Assembly: GCF_947492645.1 (NCBI RefSeq)
Contig: NZ_CANLMZ010000005.1
Location: 1-64,000, forward strand
DNA: 64,000 nt
Source: an uncultured Pontibacter sp.
Lineage (GTDB): Bacteria > Bacteroidota > Bacteroidia > Cytophagales > Hymenobacteraceae
Direction: 5' to 3'
This document shows positions 15,361 through 25,659 of this stretch, one piece after another (within the stretch, counting starts at the first letter, position 1; every line of letters starts with the position of its first letter). Both the position numbers and the translations under genes were made by a program. Under the pieces are notes generated by a model. It did not search any database. It was not told the DNA's origin and was given only the letters and a program-made list of their open reading frames with translations.

Positions 15361-18300
15361 CTATTTCTTGATAAAGCTTATAACCTGGTAATGTTGTGCC
15401 CCCTGTACCTGTAACACATATTTACCTGTTGCAAGCGTTGCTACATCCAATTGATTTACTGCGCCCGCCTGTACTTTAAACTGTTGTACTACACGGCCAT
15501 TCATACTTATTACCCGAACGGTACACGTACCCGCAGGCATAGTGGTTAAATCGAGGTTGGCAACGTCAGCAGCTGGATTAGGGTACAGCATTATACTTGC
15601 TTCTGCCTGCTTCTGCACCTCTACCGCTACCATTTTGCTATAATCGCTTTTCCCGTCGAAATCTACCTGCTTCAAGCGGTAATAGACAGTACCCATTGGG
15701 GCGGTTGCATCCAGGTAAGTATAGTTGATGCGGCTGTTGCTGTTTCCTGCACCATCTACCTGGTTAAGCTGTACAAAATTGCGCCCATCAAGGCTGCGCT
15801 CTATTATAAAGTAATCGTTGTTCTGTTCTGTGGCTGTTGCCCAATCCAGTACCACGCCGGCTTTTGTAACCCTTGCAGTAAAGCTGATGAGCGTTACCGG
15901 CAGAGGCGTAACAGTTCCACTTTGTCTAAATGCGGTGTTTAAACTGGTAGACCTGTCCATTCCGTAATTAGAAGAGTCGAAGAGGTCTATTAAACCATCG
16001 CCATCTGTATCTCTATAATATGTATTCCCAGATATCTGGAAGCTTAAAATACGCTTAGTCGGGCCGCTTTGCTTCAGCCATGCTGGTGGGTTTGCCGCTG
16101 TGCCATCCACGTAGTAATCCTTAGCGGCGGTAATACCGGCATTGTTTCTAAATACTTCAGCCATCGCCAGCAGGTCATCAACTGATTTCCCGTCTTTGTT
16201 CAGGTCATACGCTTCTTCCGTGTCTGTCATTAAGTCGTTATCGCTGTCCATGTCACGGTAGTCCGGGGTTCCGTCTCCGTCCGTATCAAGAGGCGTTATA
16301 GTAGTGGCATTAACGGCACAACCACAACTTGCATCGTACCGATCGTCAATTCCGTCGCCATCAGTATCAATACCTGCAGGTAACAGACGGCTGCCTGTTG
16401 CCTGTGCTTCCAGGTTGTCGAGTATGCCATCGTTATCAGAATCAATATCCAGAAAGTCGTAAACTACATCGTTATCAGTATTGGTAACTACATAATTAAT
16501 CGTGCCGGATCCGGCTGCAGTTTCCAATATATCTACCAGGCCATTAGCACCCGAGGCAGAAGTATAACGGCCCAAACTCAGGCTGAAAACAGTAGCTGAA
16601 GGCACCTTACCACCGTTCGCTTCTACTGCATCCAAAATCCCATCGCCATCCGAATCCAGGTCCAGGTGGTTTGGAATGCCGTCTCCATCCTTATCGTCTG
16701 TGCCTTCCATAGCATCCGGAATGCCGTCGTTATCTGCATCCAGGTCATAGGCATCCGTAATTCCATCTAAATCTGCATCAGCAATAATTTTAATGGTAAA
16801 TACAGCTGGAGATTTATCTTCTGTTACTTCATTATCCTTGATAACATATATAAAGCTGACATCACTAATGTTGCTAACTCTTGGGTCAAAACTGATTTTG
16901 TTGTAAGAGCTCCAAGGGTATGAAGCGGTGGTGTTTGCCGCAACACCATTCACGTAAAGTACACCTTGTGCAGCAGTTGGTAAAACTGTAAATCTGAAAG
17001 AGGAAACGCTTATGTCATCTGTACCATTCAAAGCATCTAAAATGGTTCGATCTGCTCCGCTTGCCAAGGTTGCCACGTTGGTTTGGTTAACGGCAACTGG
17101 CTCGCCATTGATTGGAATGGTAATAGTAGCTTCGTTACTAACTGCTCCGTATGCGTCAATGGCTACATATCTTAGCACCACATCTCCAAAATTGCCAACT
17201 GCAGGATCGAAAGTGTTAGTTGCTATGAAAGTATTTACACCATATTCTGTAGTTGTATTAAGCTTTATACCTCCTACTAACAATGTCCCCTGGCTATCGC
17301 CCGGTAACGACAAAAACCTGAATTTAAGTGCTGTTACACCTCCATCATCTTCCGGAACTGCAGTAGGTAAGCCTAATACTTTTGCCGGATCCGTATTCAG
17401 CATCTTTGGAAAAGAGAAGTTCTTTGCTATCGGCCGCTGATTATATGTAACAGGTATCGTGTAGGTAGCCGGTGTAGCATCCCAGGCATCTTCAATGTCT
17501 CCAACAGAGTAAGTAAAGATGATGTTCCCAGTAACGGTTTCGTCTGCGGGATCATACTTTAGTTTGTCTCTCAGGCTCCATGGGTAAACCTGATCAATAA
17601 CTATTGCCTGATCATTTACTGTTAAAATACCGGAAGCTGGTAATGTGGCAATACGGAATGAAGTCGGTAGGCCATTAGCACCCTCCCCATCATTGCCTTT
17701 AAGCGGATTCAGAAGCGTGGCATCAGCTGTGCTAATAATAGCAGGGCTATGCGTTACATCTTCGGCTACTGGCTCTCCGTTAATGGGTATGGTAAAAGTA
17801 GCCAAGTCACTCTCAGCTCCTTCACCATCTACTACTTTATAATTAAAGACAACATCGTTAAGGTTTGCAGTAACAGGAGTAAATGAAACGCCACCGGCAA
17901 AAGACATAGCAGGATATAGTGTATTAGCAACCACGGCACTATTTCCTACTCTTAGCGTTCCTTGTGTAGACTGATCCGGAACAGAGGTAAAAATGATACT
18001 GGAGTTAACTATGTTAACATCATCAGTTGGATAAGAACCCGGAGTAACAACTAGTGTGGTTGTACCCGCCGTGTTCAATATAGTTTGGGTAACTACATTT
18101 CTAGCAACTGGAGCACCATTTATGGGAATTGTATAGGTAGCAGAATTACTGCTCAATCCTTCAGCGTCCTTAACAAGATACTGAAAGGTTGCATCAGCAG
18201 TAACGGTAGCGTTTGTATGCGTGTAGCTAATATTATTTCTATCAACCCAATTAAACTCTTGTGTGGTGCTGCTAACTATTGTTCCGTTAACCCGAAGTGT

Positions 18301-21300
18301 ACCATGTGTTGGTAAAGTACTTATCAGGAACTTTGAGATTACCCCATCATCAGTAGCATTAAGCGATGGTGCCAGTATAACATTTGAAGCAGTCGTTAAT
18401 AGTGTAGCAGTATTTAAAACATTATTAGCTACGGGTGCTACGTTGGTAACAGGTATAGTATAGGTAACTGCCGAACTCTGCACATCTTCGTTATCGATGG
18501 CAATGTAGCTAAATACCACATTGCCATGCATATTTCCGCTTGGGTCAAATCGGAGCAGGTTTGTAAGTTCTGCTACTGTGTAAACTTTGGAAGTAACTGC
18601 TGCTATCCCGTTTACAGTTAATGCGCCTTGTACCAAAGTTGGTAAAGTTGTAAACTGGTAACCTTTTATAGTTCCGTCAAGGTCTGTAGCACTTAGGTTT
18701 TTAATCAGCGTTGCGCCTGCCGTACTAGGGATCGGATCTGCTACGATGGCATCAGCGACAGGTACACCTTGTATTTGTATCGTGTACTGAGCAGTATTAC
18801 TTCTAGCACCCAGATTATCAGTTACAGCATAGTCAATCACTACATCTGCTGTATTTGTAACTGCAGGATCAAATTTTATATTGAGGTAAGGTACATAGCT
18901 ACCGTTTACTAGAACATAATTTACAGGGTAATTTTGTCCGGCAACGGCTACTGCATTATTGATATACAATACTCCCTGGTTACTGTTTGGCAGATTCACT
19001 ACTCTAAAAGATGCAATAGTCCCATCGTCAGTCGGGAATACATTTACATTTAGATCAGTTGCACCGTCTGTATTCAGCATTGTTTGAGAGCTGATATTTA
19101 CAGCTACTGGGCGCTGGTTATAAGTAACAGGTATCGTGTAGGTAGCCGGTGTCTCGTCAATAGCGCCTTCTGCATCCACTACCGTATAGGTAAACGTTAC
19201 ATTTCCATTCTGAGAATCAATTGGATCATACTTTAATGTGTTTCTCTGGCTCCAGGGATAATTCTGGTTTAAAACAATTGGCTGGTTGTTTACTGTAAGC
19301 GTACCTGATGCAGGCAGTGTCACAATTCTGAAATATGCAGGCGCACCCGTCGCAGTTTCACCATCATTGCCGTCCAGCGTGGTTATAGGCACAGCATCGG
19401 AAGTACTATAAATTGTACCTACATTAGTTACATTGATTGCTACCGGTGCCTCGTTAACATTTGTAACAATTACTGTAATAGCCTGCTCATCGGATAAATT
19501 GCCTGTGCCGTTATCTGTTACTCTTACTATCACAGCATAAGTATTCGATCCTGCAGCTGATCCAGGTGCTTCAAAATTGGGGGCTGCTATGAACGTTAAT
19601 GCCCCAGTTGTAGCATTTACATTAAATTTACTTGCATCCGCACCGCCTGCTATGCTGTAGGTGCGGGCATTATTTTCTGCATCAGTAGAAGTTACAGTTG
19701 TAACTGCTGTTGTATTTTCTGCTACAGGTATAGTTGCAGTAGCCCCACCTCCGTTTGAAGTTATTATGGGAGCCTGATTTACTGATGCCAGAGTTACTAC
19801 AGTACTATTATTAGTGAAGTTAGAGTCATATTGATATCCTGCTACATTACCTATACTAGTATAAAAATCAGGATTATTGGTTGTATTAGGAGAAATCGTG
19901 GCTGTTATAGTAAGAGTTGCCGTCGCGTTTGCGGCAAGGTTGCTGATAACCCATTGGTTAAGTGCATTAAAAGAGCCGGCAGATAGAGTTACATTCATTG
20001 GAGTTAGCCCGGCAGGTAATGCACCTGAAACAAGAACATTTGTAGCTTCAGTCTGTCCTGCATTACTTACTTGCAGAGTAATCGTCACCGATTGACCTAC
20101 ATAATAGGGTCCTGGTGTTTTGGTATGCGTTAAACTTAAATCAGTAGAGGCAATAGGCATATCAGTACTACTAATACTGCTTGTATGTCCTGTGTTGCCT
20201 GATGTAGCTCCATTTGCAGGAAACTCTGTTAACGCACTTGAGTTGGTTGTACCATTTGAGGCACCTGTAACAGTAATAGTACTCGGGGTTCCACCGGAGA
20301 AAGCAATGTAGCCGCCACCGCCGCCACCGCCAGGGCCTTCAGCTTCAGGGCCTGGTATAACTTGATCGCCACCCTTGCCACCGTTCGCTATTAATTTAAC
20401 CTGCGTGTTTAAGGTTGTTGTTTTGACTATCAGCGTACCTCCCCCACCGCCGCCGCCTGGGGCATCGTTTCCGGAAGCAGCTGTGTTTAGTGCTGCATTA
20501 CCATTAGCCTCTATAGTACCTGTACCTGTAACAGCATTTGATAAAACATAGACAATACCGCCGCCATTTCCACCACTTGTACCTTTATTGTCGTTGCTAT
20601 CACCAGCGCCGCCGCCGCCGCCCATAAATATCCTCGACTGAGGCGTTGTAGCTAAAGGCCTGCCTCCTAGACCGCCTCTTTCTTGCCTGTTATCTCCACT
20701 CCAGGCACTATTATTAGGACCTGTGACTAATGCATCTGCATTAACGCTAGAATAAGTATAACCTCCTCTGCCACCGCCCGGGCTGTTTGTTCTGGTATTT
20801 GCATTAGCTAAGTAACCTGGATCAAGAGCCCAGGCCCCAGTACCAGTACAAGACGAACACATTACACCTTGTCCGGTCCAGGTTGCGGCAGTTGAAGCCG
20901 CGGCATTGGCACCGCCGCCGCCGCCGGCATTGTGTGAGTTACCGCCACCGCCACCATTAGCAGCAGCCCCACGTCCGTAAATTGTACCACCGGGTAATGT
21001 TCCAGTTACAGTACCTGCTGCATTAAACGTTGTAGACCCTGCAACACTTTCGCCTTTAGCTGCCCCTCTTGCTCTATCTGAGAAGGCATAGTCGGGATTT
21101 GCTAGCGGAATTGTTGCAGTTGAATAGTTTTGAACAATGCCACCTCTAAATCCAAAGCCACTTGCACTTATAGTGCCGTTCACCGTTGTAGTGCCTGTTA
21201 CTTCTAAAGCTACAACACCACCTTTATTACCATCCCATGCAGCAGGTACAATAGATGCTCCAGCATTCACAGTTAAACTACTATAGCGTGGCACCTTAAC

Positions 21301-21786
21301 TACCTGCGCTCTGTTGTTGTTACCGGGCCCAGTAAGAGTGGTACTTACATATGTATTTGTTAAACCACTAGTAATGGTAAATGATGTAGTTGACGGAGCA
21401 GAACTCACAATTCTGAACTCATACAGACCTGCGTTGCCTAATGCCGATACAGAACCATATGCAGTACTAGAAGTAGCCTGATTTATAGAAAAGCTATTTC
21501 CACCCTGCACTTGAATGATCATGACAAGATCGCCGGGAGCAAACGCTACAGTTCCATCATGATTGATCGTAGTTGAACCTGCATCTAAAGATACAGCACC
21601 TGTAACACCACCTGCCATTCTAATCGACGCATAGCTGTTTACAACTGTACTTGCTGCAGTTACTGTTAAAGCACCGTTTTTTCCTACTTGTGCAAAAGAT
21701 GAATGGATAACCCCGAAAAAAAGCTGCCATATAATTAACAAGCTAGTTCGGAAAATTGATTTTTGGCTAAAAAAGGGTGTTGACAT
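15361..21786 (-). CDS. Giant T9SS-secreted multi-domain surface protein
   Basis: A 2141-residue protein. A signal peptide (LLIIWQLFFGVIHSSFA) ends near residue 33. Residues about 150-510 are Gly-rich, with runs of five to seven Gly. A DUF11-type unit follows at about 550-670 (LSLTHTKTPGPYYVGQSVTI), then a cadherin-like unit at about 680-785. Eight related repeats of about 100 residues come next (xxPVAxNV ... LPxxxQGTLxVN ... TYTIPV). A thrombospondin type 3-like calcium region has many DxDxDGxxD units (DADNDGIPD, DSDGDGILD, DTDGDGIDD). The end has LPVTLISFTARV and a Por sorting domain (LYPNPAADVANLDL ... KYVLQVQG). It is exported by Sec, then T9SS, and anchored at the surface. Adhesion or matrix is a plausible role, not shown. 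Confidence 0.9.
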   Translation of the reverse strand: MSTPFFSQKSIFRTSLLIIWQLFFGVIHSSFAQVGKNGALTVTAASTVVNSYASIRMAGGVTGAVSLDAGSTTINHDGTVAFAPGDLVMIIQVQGGNSFSINQATSSTAYGSVSALGNAGLYEFRIVSSAPSTTSFTITSGLTNTYVSTTLTGPGNNNRAQVVKVPRYSSLTVNAGASIVPAAWDGNKGGVVALEVTGTTTVNGTISASGFGFRGGIVQNYSTATIPLANPDYAFSDRARGAAKGESVAGSTTFNAAGTVTGTLPGGTIYGRGAAANGGGGGNSHNAGGGGGANAAASTAATWTGQGVMCSSCTGTGAWALDPGYLANANTRTNSPGGGRGGYTYSSVNADALVTGPNNSAWSGDNRQERGGLGGRPLATTPQSRIFMGGGGGAGDSNDNKGTSGGNGGGIVYVLSNAVTGTGTIEANGNAALNTAASGNDAPGGGGGGGTLIVKTTTLNTQVKLIANGGKGGDQVIPGPEAEGPGGGGGGGYIAFSGGTPSTITVTGASNGTTNSSALTEFPANGATSGNTGHTSSISSTDMPIASTDLSLTHTKTPGPYYVGQSVTITLQVSNAGQTEATNVLVSGALPAGLTPMNVTLSAGSFNALNQWVISNLAANATATLTITATISPNTTNNPDFYTSIGNVAGYQYDSNFTNNSTVVTLASVNQAPIITSNGGGATATIPVAENTTAVTTVTSTDAENNARTYSIAGGADASKFNVNATTGALTFIAAPNFEAPGSAAGSNTYAVIVRVTDNGTGNLSDEQAITVIVTNVNEAPVAINVTNVGTIYSTSDAVPITTLDGNDGETATGAPAYFRIVTLPASGTLTVNNQPIVLNQNYPWSQRNTLKYDPIDSQNGNVTFTYTVVDAEGAIDETPATYTIPVTYNQRPVAVNISSQTMLNTDGATDLNVNVFPTDDGTIASFRVVNLPNSNQGVLYINNAVAVAGQNYPVNYVLVNGSYVPYLNIKFDPAVTNTADVVIDYAVTDNLGARSNTAQYTIQIQGVPVADAIVADPIPSTAGATLIKNLSATDLDGTIKGYQFTTLPTLVQGALTVNGIAAVTSKVYTVAELTNLLRFDPSGNMHGNVVFSYIAIDNEDVQSSAVTYTIPVTNVAPVANNVLNTATLLTTASNVILAPSLNATDDGVISKFLISTLPTHGTLRVNGTIVSSTTQEFNWVDRNNISYTHTNATVTADATFQYLVKDAEGLSSNSATYTIPINGAPVARNVVTQTILNTAGTTTLVVTPGSYPTDDVNIVNSSIIFTSVPDQSTQGTLRVGNSAVVANTLYPAMSFAGGVSFTPVTANLNDVVFNYKVVDGEGAESDLATFTIPINGEPVAEDVTHSPAIISTADATLLNPLKGNDGEGANGLPTSFRIATLPASGILTVNDQAIVIDQVYPWSLRDKLKYDPADETVTGNIIFTYSVGDIEDAWDATPATYTIPVTYNQRPIAKNFSFPKMLNTDPAKVLGLPTAVPEDDGGVTALKFRFLSLPGDSQGTLLVGGIKLNTTTEYGVNTFIATNTFDPAVGNFGDVVLRYVAIDAYGAVSNEATITIPINGEPVAVNQTNVATLASGADRTILDALNGTDDISVSSFRFTVLPTAAQGVLYVNGVAANTTASYPWSSYNKISFDPRVSNISDVSFIYVIKDNEVTEDKSPAVFTIKIIADADLDGITDAYDLDADNDGIPDAMEGTDDKDGDGIPNHLDLDSDGDGILDAVEANGGKVPSATVFSLSLGRYTSASGANGLVDILETAAGSGTINYVVTNTDNDVVYDFLDIDSDNDGILDNLEAQATGSRLLPAGIDTDGDGIDDRYDASCGCAVNATTITPLDTDGDGTPDYRDMDSDNDLMTDTEEAYDLNKDGKSVDDLLAMAEVFRNNAGITAAKDYYVDGTAANPPAWLKQSGPTKRILSFQISGNTYYRDTDGDGLIDLFDSSNYGMDRSTSLNTAFRQSGTVTPLPVTLISFTARVTKAGVVLDWATATEQNNDYFIIERSLDGRNFVQLNQVDGAGNSNSRINYTYLDATAPMGTVYYRLKQVDFDGKSDYSKMVAVEVQKQAEASIMLYPNPAADVANLDLTTMPAGTCTVRVISMNGRVVQQFKVQAGAVNQLDVATLATGKYVLQVQGAQHYQVISFIKK

Positions 21787-22231
21787 AACAGTTTATAAAA
21801 TATGATAAGCATACTATGCCTATCGCCGTTTTAAGATTGTATTATTAAAACAACAGATTGACTAAGAAACAGTACACCTTATCTTAAGAAACATGTAATA
21901 AGACTTATATATAGTAAATATTGAACCAATCTTGCATTCACTATATAGGCCTTGTGGTAAATCTTAATAAAAAAATTACACGATATACACAAAGCTTGAT
22001 ACTCACGTACCTATGCTGCCTTTAGCTCCCCTTATAATTAGAAGGATATTAGTTCTACATTTCAATAACTTTTCGGCACTAGTACCCTTTTCCAAATTTA
22101 GGAATAATTTAAGTCTCTTTTTCCCATATTGGTAAACTATAAACTAATAATTACCCTATTTGATGAGCTATAATAAGGAACTAAAATTTAGGATATTTTC
22201 AAGGCAAATAAGTTAAACAGCATGAAAAATT
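21787..22231. other. 445-base AT-rich spacer upstream of the giant gene
   Basis: It lies between the divergently read giant gene start and the end of the S9 peptidase. I see no frame or repeat worth calling; it should contain the giant gene's minus-strand promoter. Confidence 0.5.
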
Positions 22232-22268
22232 AAAAGGGGAAACAGCTGTATAATTCTGCTTCCCCTTT
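22232..22268 (-). terminator. Terminator after the S9 peptidase
   Basis: AAAAGGGGAAACAG on the left pairs with CTGCTTCCCCTTT on the right around an AT-rich loop. On the minus strand it is followed by T-rich sequence, 22 bases past the peptidase stop. Confidence 0.65.
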
Positions 22269-22289
22269 CAATGCTAATTAAAGTATAAC

Positions 22290-25178
22290 CTACTCTTTTG
22301 CTTCGCCGGCAACTTCTGGCTCTGTTTCGATCAATTCAAAACCATACTCTTTACCTTTTACTACCGATGGCACACCCTGCTTCATCCAAACCGGCATAGG
22401 AGCACCTTTCAGGTAATGGTCGAAGTACTGCGACATACGCACCGAGAGGTCTTTGCGGTTTTTGCGCTGCATCAGGTTGTGGTCCTCGCCATTGTATACC
22501 AGCATCCATACTGGCTTGTTCAGGCGGCGTAATGCCATAAAGTACTCAATTCCCTGGTACCACGGCACAGCGCCGTCCTGATCGTTGTGCATAATCAGCA
22601 ATGGCGTTTTAACACGGTCAGCAAAAAACAGCGGAGAGTTCTCTATAAATTGCATCGGCTTTTCCCACAGCGTGCCGCCAATACGGCTTTGTGTGCGCTC
22701 GTACTGGAACTGGCGGCTCATGCCTGTACCCCAGCGGATACCACCATAGGCACTTGTCATGTTAGAAACCGGGGCACCGGCCATGGCTGTTTTAAACATG
22801 TTGGTGCGGGTAATCATGTAGGCAATCTGGTACCCACCCCAGCTCTGGCCTTGCAATGCCATGTTTTTATCATCAACAAAACCCTGCGCTACCAAACTCT
22901 GAACACCAGGTATGATGCAGTCCATGGCACTTTCGCCTGGGTAGCCATCCTGATACACAATATCTGGCACAAATACCAGGTAATCGTTGCTTACAAAGTA
23001 TGGAATGTTGATAGTAGAGGCACTTGGTGCCGGTGTGCGGTAATTATACAAACCATCAGAAGAACGCTCGTAGAAGTATACCAGCATCGGGTACTTTTTC
23101 TTCGGATCGAAATTCTCCGGTTTAAATAACAAGCCTTCCAAAGGAACACCATCCGTAGATTTCCAGTTTACCAACTCCACATCTCCCCACAGGTAATCTT
23201 TCATTTGTGGATTAGCTTCGCTTAGTTTCTCTATTTTCGCAAAGTTGGCATCCGCAGCGTAAATGTCATTATACTCCCTGAATGAACCTTTGCGGAAGGT
23301 AATTCGATCGCCTGCTTTAGCTTTATTTAACCCATTGTAGGAATGGTTAGAGCCAACTAATTTCTCAGGGGCAACCTGCTTACTGATGTGCTCACGGAAA
23401 TACGCATCTGCTTTAGATGCATAGTTAAAGCCGCTTACATAAATGGCAGCATTTTCAGGTATAAATTTCTCCTCGCGGTCCAGCTTTTCATAGCGCAGGC
23501 GCAGGTTGTTCTGGCGGCCATACTTGTCGGTCAGGTTCACGGGGGCCTTTTTGCCGTTAGGGTCTAGTTTCCAAATGTCGTGTTTGTCGTACACAAGCAA
23601 ATAGCTGTCTTTCTCAACCCAGCCGGCAAAGCCGTAATCATCCGGTAGTGTAGGCACATCGTTGGTTTCGTCGTAAAAAGGCAAGCCAATGCGCTTGGTA
23701 AGGTTAAGGTTAGCGCCACCTTTGCTGCTCATGGCATGCCAGCTGCTATCCATCGGCTCGTACCAATACACATAGTTACCTAACGGCGATAAACGCGGGA
23801 TGCCGCGTGTTTCTGACAATACCTGCTTTCTTGTTCCTTTCTTCAGGTCGATCAGGTAAGCATCTTTGCGGGTTGGTGTTTCGTAACCAATCGTAATTTT
23901 ATACTTCTCGTCGCTAACGCCAAGCGCTACATCGCCTTGTCCGTACGCATCCAGGTATACATCCGGCACTTCCAGGTTAGCTAATTGCTGCATGCGCTTG
24001 CCTTTCAGGTCATACATCGCCAGGAAAGATCGCTTCAGGTCACGGTCTTTGTTTTTTAGCTGCATCGGCTGAATAAGCGGGTCCTGGTAAGTCCATATAT
24101 CCAGGCTTACTTTTTCTTCATCCAGTTTAGTTGTGTCATTCTCGTAGCGGGTTGGGCGCGGGAATGTACCAAAAAAGAGGCGCTTGCCATCTTCAGAGAA
24201 ATTAAGGCGGCCATGCTCGCTTACCATCCAAGCCTTTGGCATGCCCTTGCTTACAGTATCAGCAAGCAACGCAGCTTTATTGTCTTTCTTGTTCCAATGG
24301 TACAGGCTAAAATACCTGATGTCGGCATTTAAAGTGTCCATCGTGGCGACGTAAGCCATTTGCTCACCGGCTTTGTCAGCGCTGATGCCTTTGTAGGTTA
24401 CTTTACCGGTATCTATCGGCATCGTTTTCAGGTCTGATGTACTGAACGCAAACACACCTGCCTTGTGCAGCGAGTCCAGTTCATCTTTCACAAAGTATAA
24501 CATGTTACCCTTTTCAGAGAAAATGTAATCCACTACGCGTGTAAAGCGGTGCTCCTGTCCCGATTGCAGGTTTCTAAGTACAAGTTCAGTACCTTCGGCC
24601 TTCTTGTTCTGCTTTAACGGCTTTGCTGCCGGCTTAGCAGTTTCTTCTTTTTTCTCGCCTTCTATGGCAGGCGCTGCAGGTTTAGACTCTTTTTTTGCGG
24701 CCAGCGGTTTTTCCAGGTGATACGCAACCCAACCATTGCCTTCTTTAGGCAACTTGTAAGACTTTACGCGTGGCACCTTTACCTCCGTCATGTCCTCTAG
24801 CTTCACAATTGCAAGCGAGTCTTTTGGCAGGTCATCGGCTTTCTTTTTCTTTAGTTTAAGAGCGCGCACCTTCTGGTACTCCGGCTTTATCTGGAAAACA
24901 GCATACTTGCTATCGTTGGTAAAAGCGGCTTTTTCGCCGCGCGCAAACTGCTTCGAAGCATTGTTTATATAGCTTTTGATGATCAGTTCACCGTCGCCTT
25001 CCTGTGGGTTCACGTTGTACAGCACATAGTGGCCGTTGTCCGAGATCTTGTCTCCTGCAACGCCTTTCCAGCTGTCGTATACATCGTGGGTAAGCGGTTT
25101 TTTGGCCGTTTGCTGTTGCGCCTGTGCCTGCATGAGACTAGCGCCGCAGATTGCCGCCAACAATAAATATTTTTTCAT
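22290..25178 (-). CDS. Secreted S9-family prolyl oligopeptidase-like peptidase
   Basis: A 962-residue protein. A signal peptide (KKYLLLAAICGASLMQAQA) precedes a long beta-propeller-like region and a C-terminal alpha/beta hydrolase. The triad is visible: Ser779 in GQSWGGYQ, Asp868 in HNDQDGAVPW and His900 in NGEDHNL, the order and spacing of S9 peptidases (prolyl oligopeptidase, DPP4, acylaminoacyl peptidase). A Lys/Ala/Glu-rich insert at about 155-195 interrupts the propeller. It probably cleaves peptides in the periplasm. It is divergent from the thiolase gene. Confidence 0.92.
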   Translation of the reverse strand: MKKYLLLAAICGASLMQAQAQQQTAKKPLTHDVYDSWKGVAGDKISDNGHYVLYNVNPQEGDGELIIKSYINNASKQFARGEKAAFTNDSKYAVFQIKPEYQKVRALKLKKKKADDLPKDSLAIVKLEDMTEVKVPRVKSYKLPKEGNGWVAYHLEKPLAAKKESKPAAPAIEGEKKEETAKPAAKPLKQNKKAEGTELVLRNLQSGQEHRFTRVVDYIFSEKGNMLYFVKDELDSLHKAGVFAFSTSDLKTMPIDTGKVTYKGISADKAGEQMAYVATMDTLNADIRYFSLYHWNKKDNKAALLADTVSKGMPKAWMVSEHGRLNFSEDGKRLFFGTFPRPTRYENDTTKLDEEKVSLDIWTYQDPLIQPMQLKNKDRDLKRSFLAMYDLKGKRMQQLANLEVPDVYLDAYGQGDVALGVSDEKYKITIGYETPTRKDAYLIDLKKGTRKQVLSETRGIPRLSPLGNYVYWYEPMDSSWHAMSSKGGANLNLTKRIGLPFYDETNDVPTLPDDYGFAGWVEKDSYLLVYDKHDIWKLDPNGKKAPVNLTDKYGRQNNLRLRYEKLDREEKFIPENAAIYVSGFNYASKADAYFREHISKQVAPEKLVGSNHSYNGLNKAKAGDRITFRKGSFREYNDIYAADANFAKIEKLSEANPQMKDYLWGDVELVNWKSTDGVPLEGLLFKPENFDPKKKYPMLVYFYERSSDGLYNYRTPAPSASTINIPYFVSNDYLVFVPDIVYQDGYPGESAMDCIIPGVQSLVAQGFVDDKNMALQGQSWGGYQIAYMITRTNMFKTAMAGAPVSNMTSAYGGIRWGTGMSRQFQYERTQSRIGGTLWEKPMQFIENSPLFFADRVKTPLLIMHNDQDGAVPWYQGIEYFMALRRLNKPVWMLVYNGEDHNLMQRKNRKDLSVRMSQYFDHYLKGAPMPVWMKQGVPSVVKGKEYGFELIETEPEVAGEAKE

Positions 25179-25600
25179 TGTAGGTGAAAGTTGGTGTTAA
25201 GTATAGATTAGAGTTTAGTGCAAGTTTGGTTTTATAAAGATAACAGGGCCGACGCAAGTAAGCGCATCAGCCAAAACATACTTTCATAAAAGGTTGTTTT
25301 AATCCAAAAGTTTCCTGCTAAGTATAAATTTCAACCAATCATAGCATACTTTACAGGTTTTGCTAAGTATAAAATTTGCTTCTGATCATAGACTCTACTA
25401 GCCAGGATAGGTTTAAAAGCAAGGCAGCCAAAAGCACTAATCTGCTTTGTCTGAAAAGTATAACTCTTAGAAAGCAGAGGGGTATGTGTTTATTAATTCA
25501 CTTATTCTTAACAGCCCCTAAGGGAAGTTAGCACAGAAACAAACGTATAAAACAGGACACAAATCGCAAATAAGCACCTTTTGCACTAAGCTAACGAACG
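25179..25600. other. 422-base spacer with clustered AAGTATA words
   Basis: No gene is seen. AAGTATA occurs four times (near 25198, 25319, 25364 and 25446). Two of these form an imperfect direct repeat, GCTAAGTATAAATTT and GCTAAGTATAAAATTTGC, each followed by ATCATAG. Confidence 0.5.
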
Positions 25601-25632
25601 TTTGGTTTTAAATAGGAAAGGTGGTAATTTCA
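25601..25632 (+). promoter_or_regulatory. Candidate promoter of the thiolase gene
   Basis: TTTG (25601-25604) and TAATTTCA (25625-25632, six of eight to TAnnTTTG) are 20 bases apart, close to the Bacteroidota -33/-7 spacing. ATG 25660 is 27 bases further on. Confidence 0.45.
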
Positions 25633-25659
25633 CACATCGAAAATTAATCCGATATCAAC

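Noticed and set aside
15361..21786. CRISPR-like or tandem DNA repeats
   Set aside because: The repeats are at protein level, about 100 residues each and strongly diverged in DNA; no short identical repeats with spacers were seen anywhere in the window.
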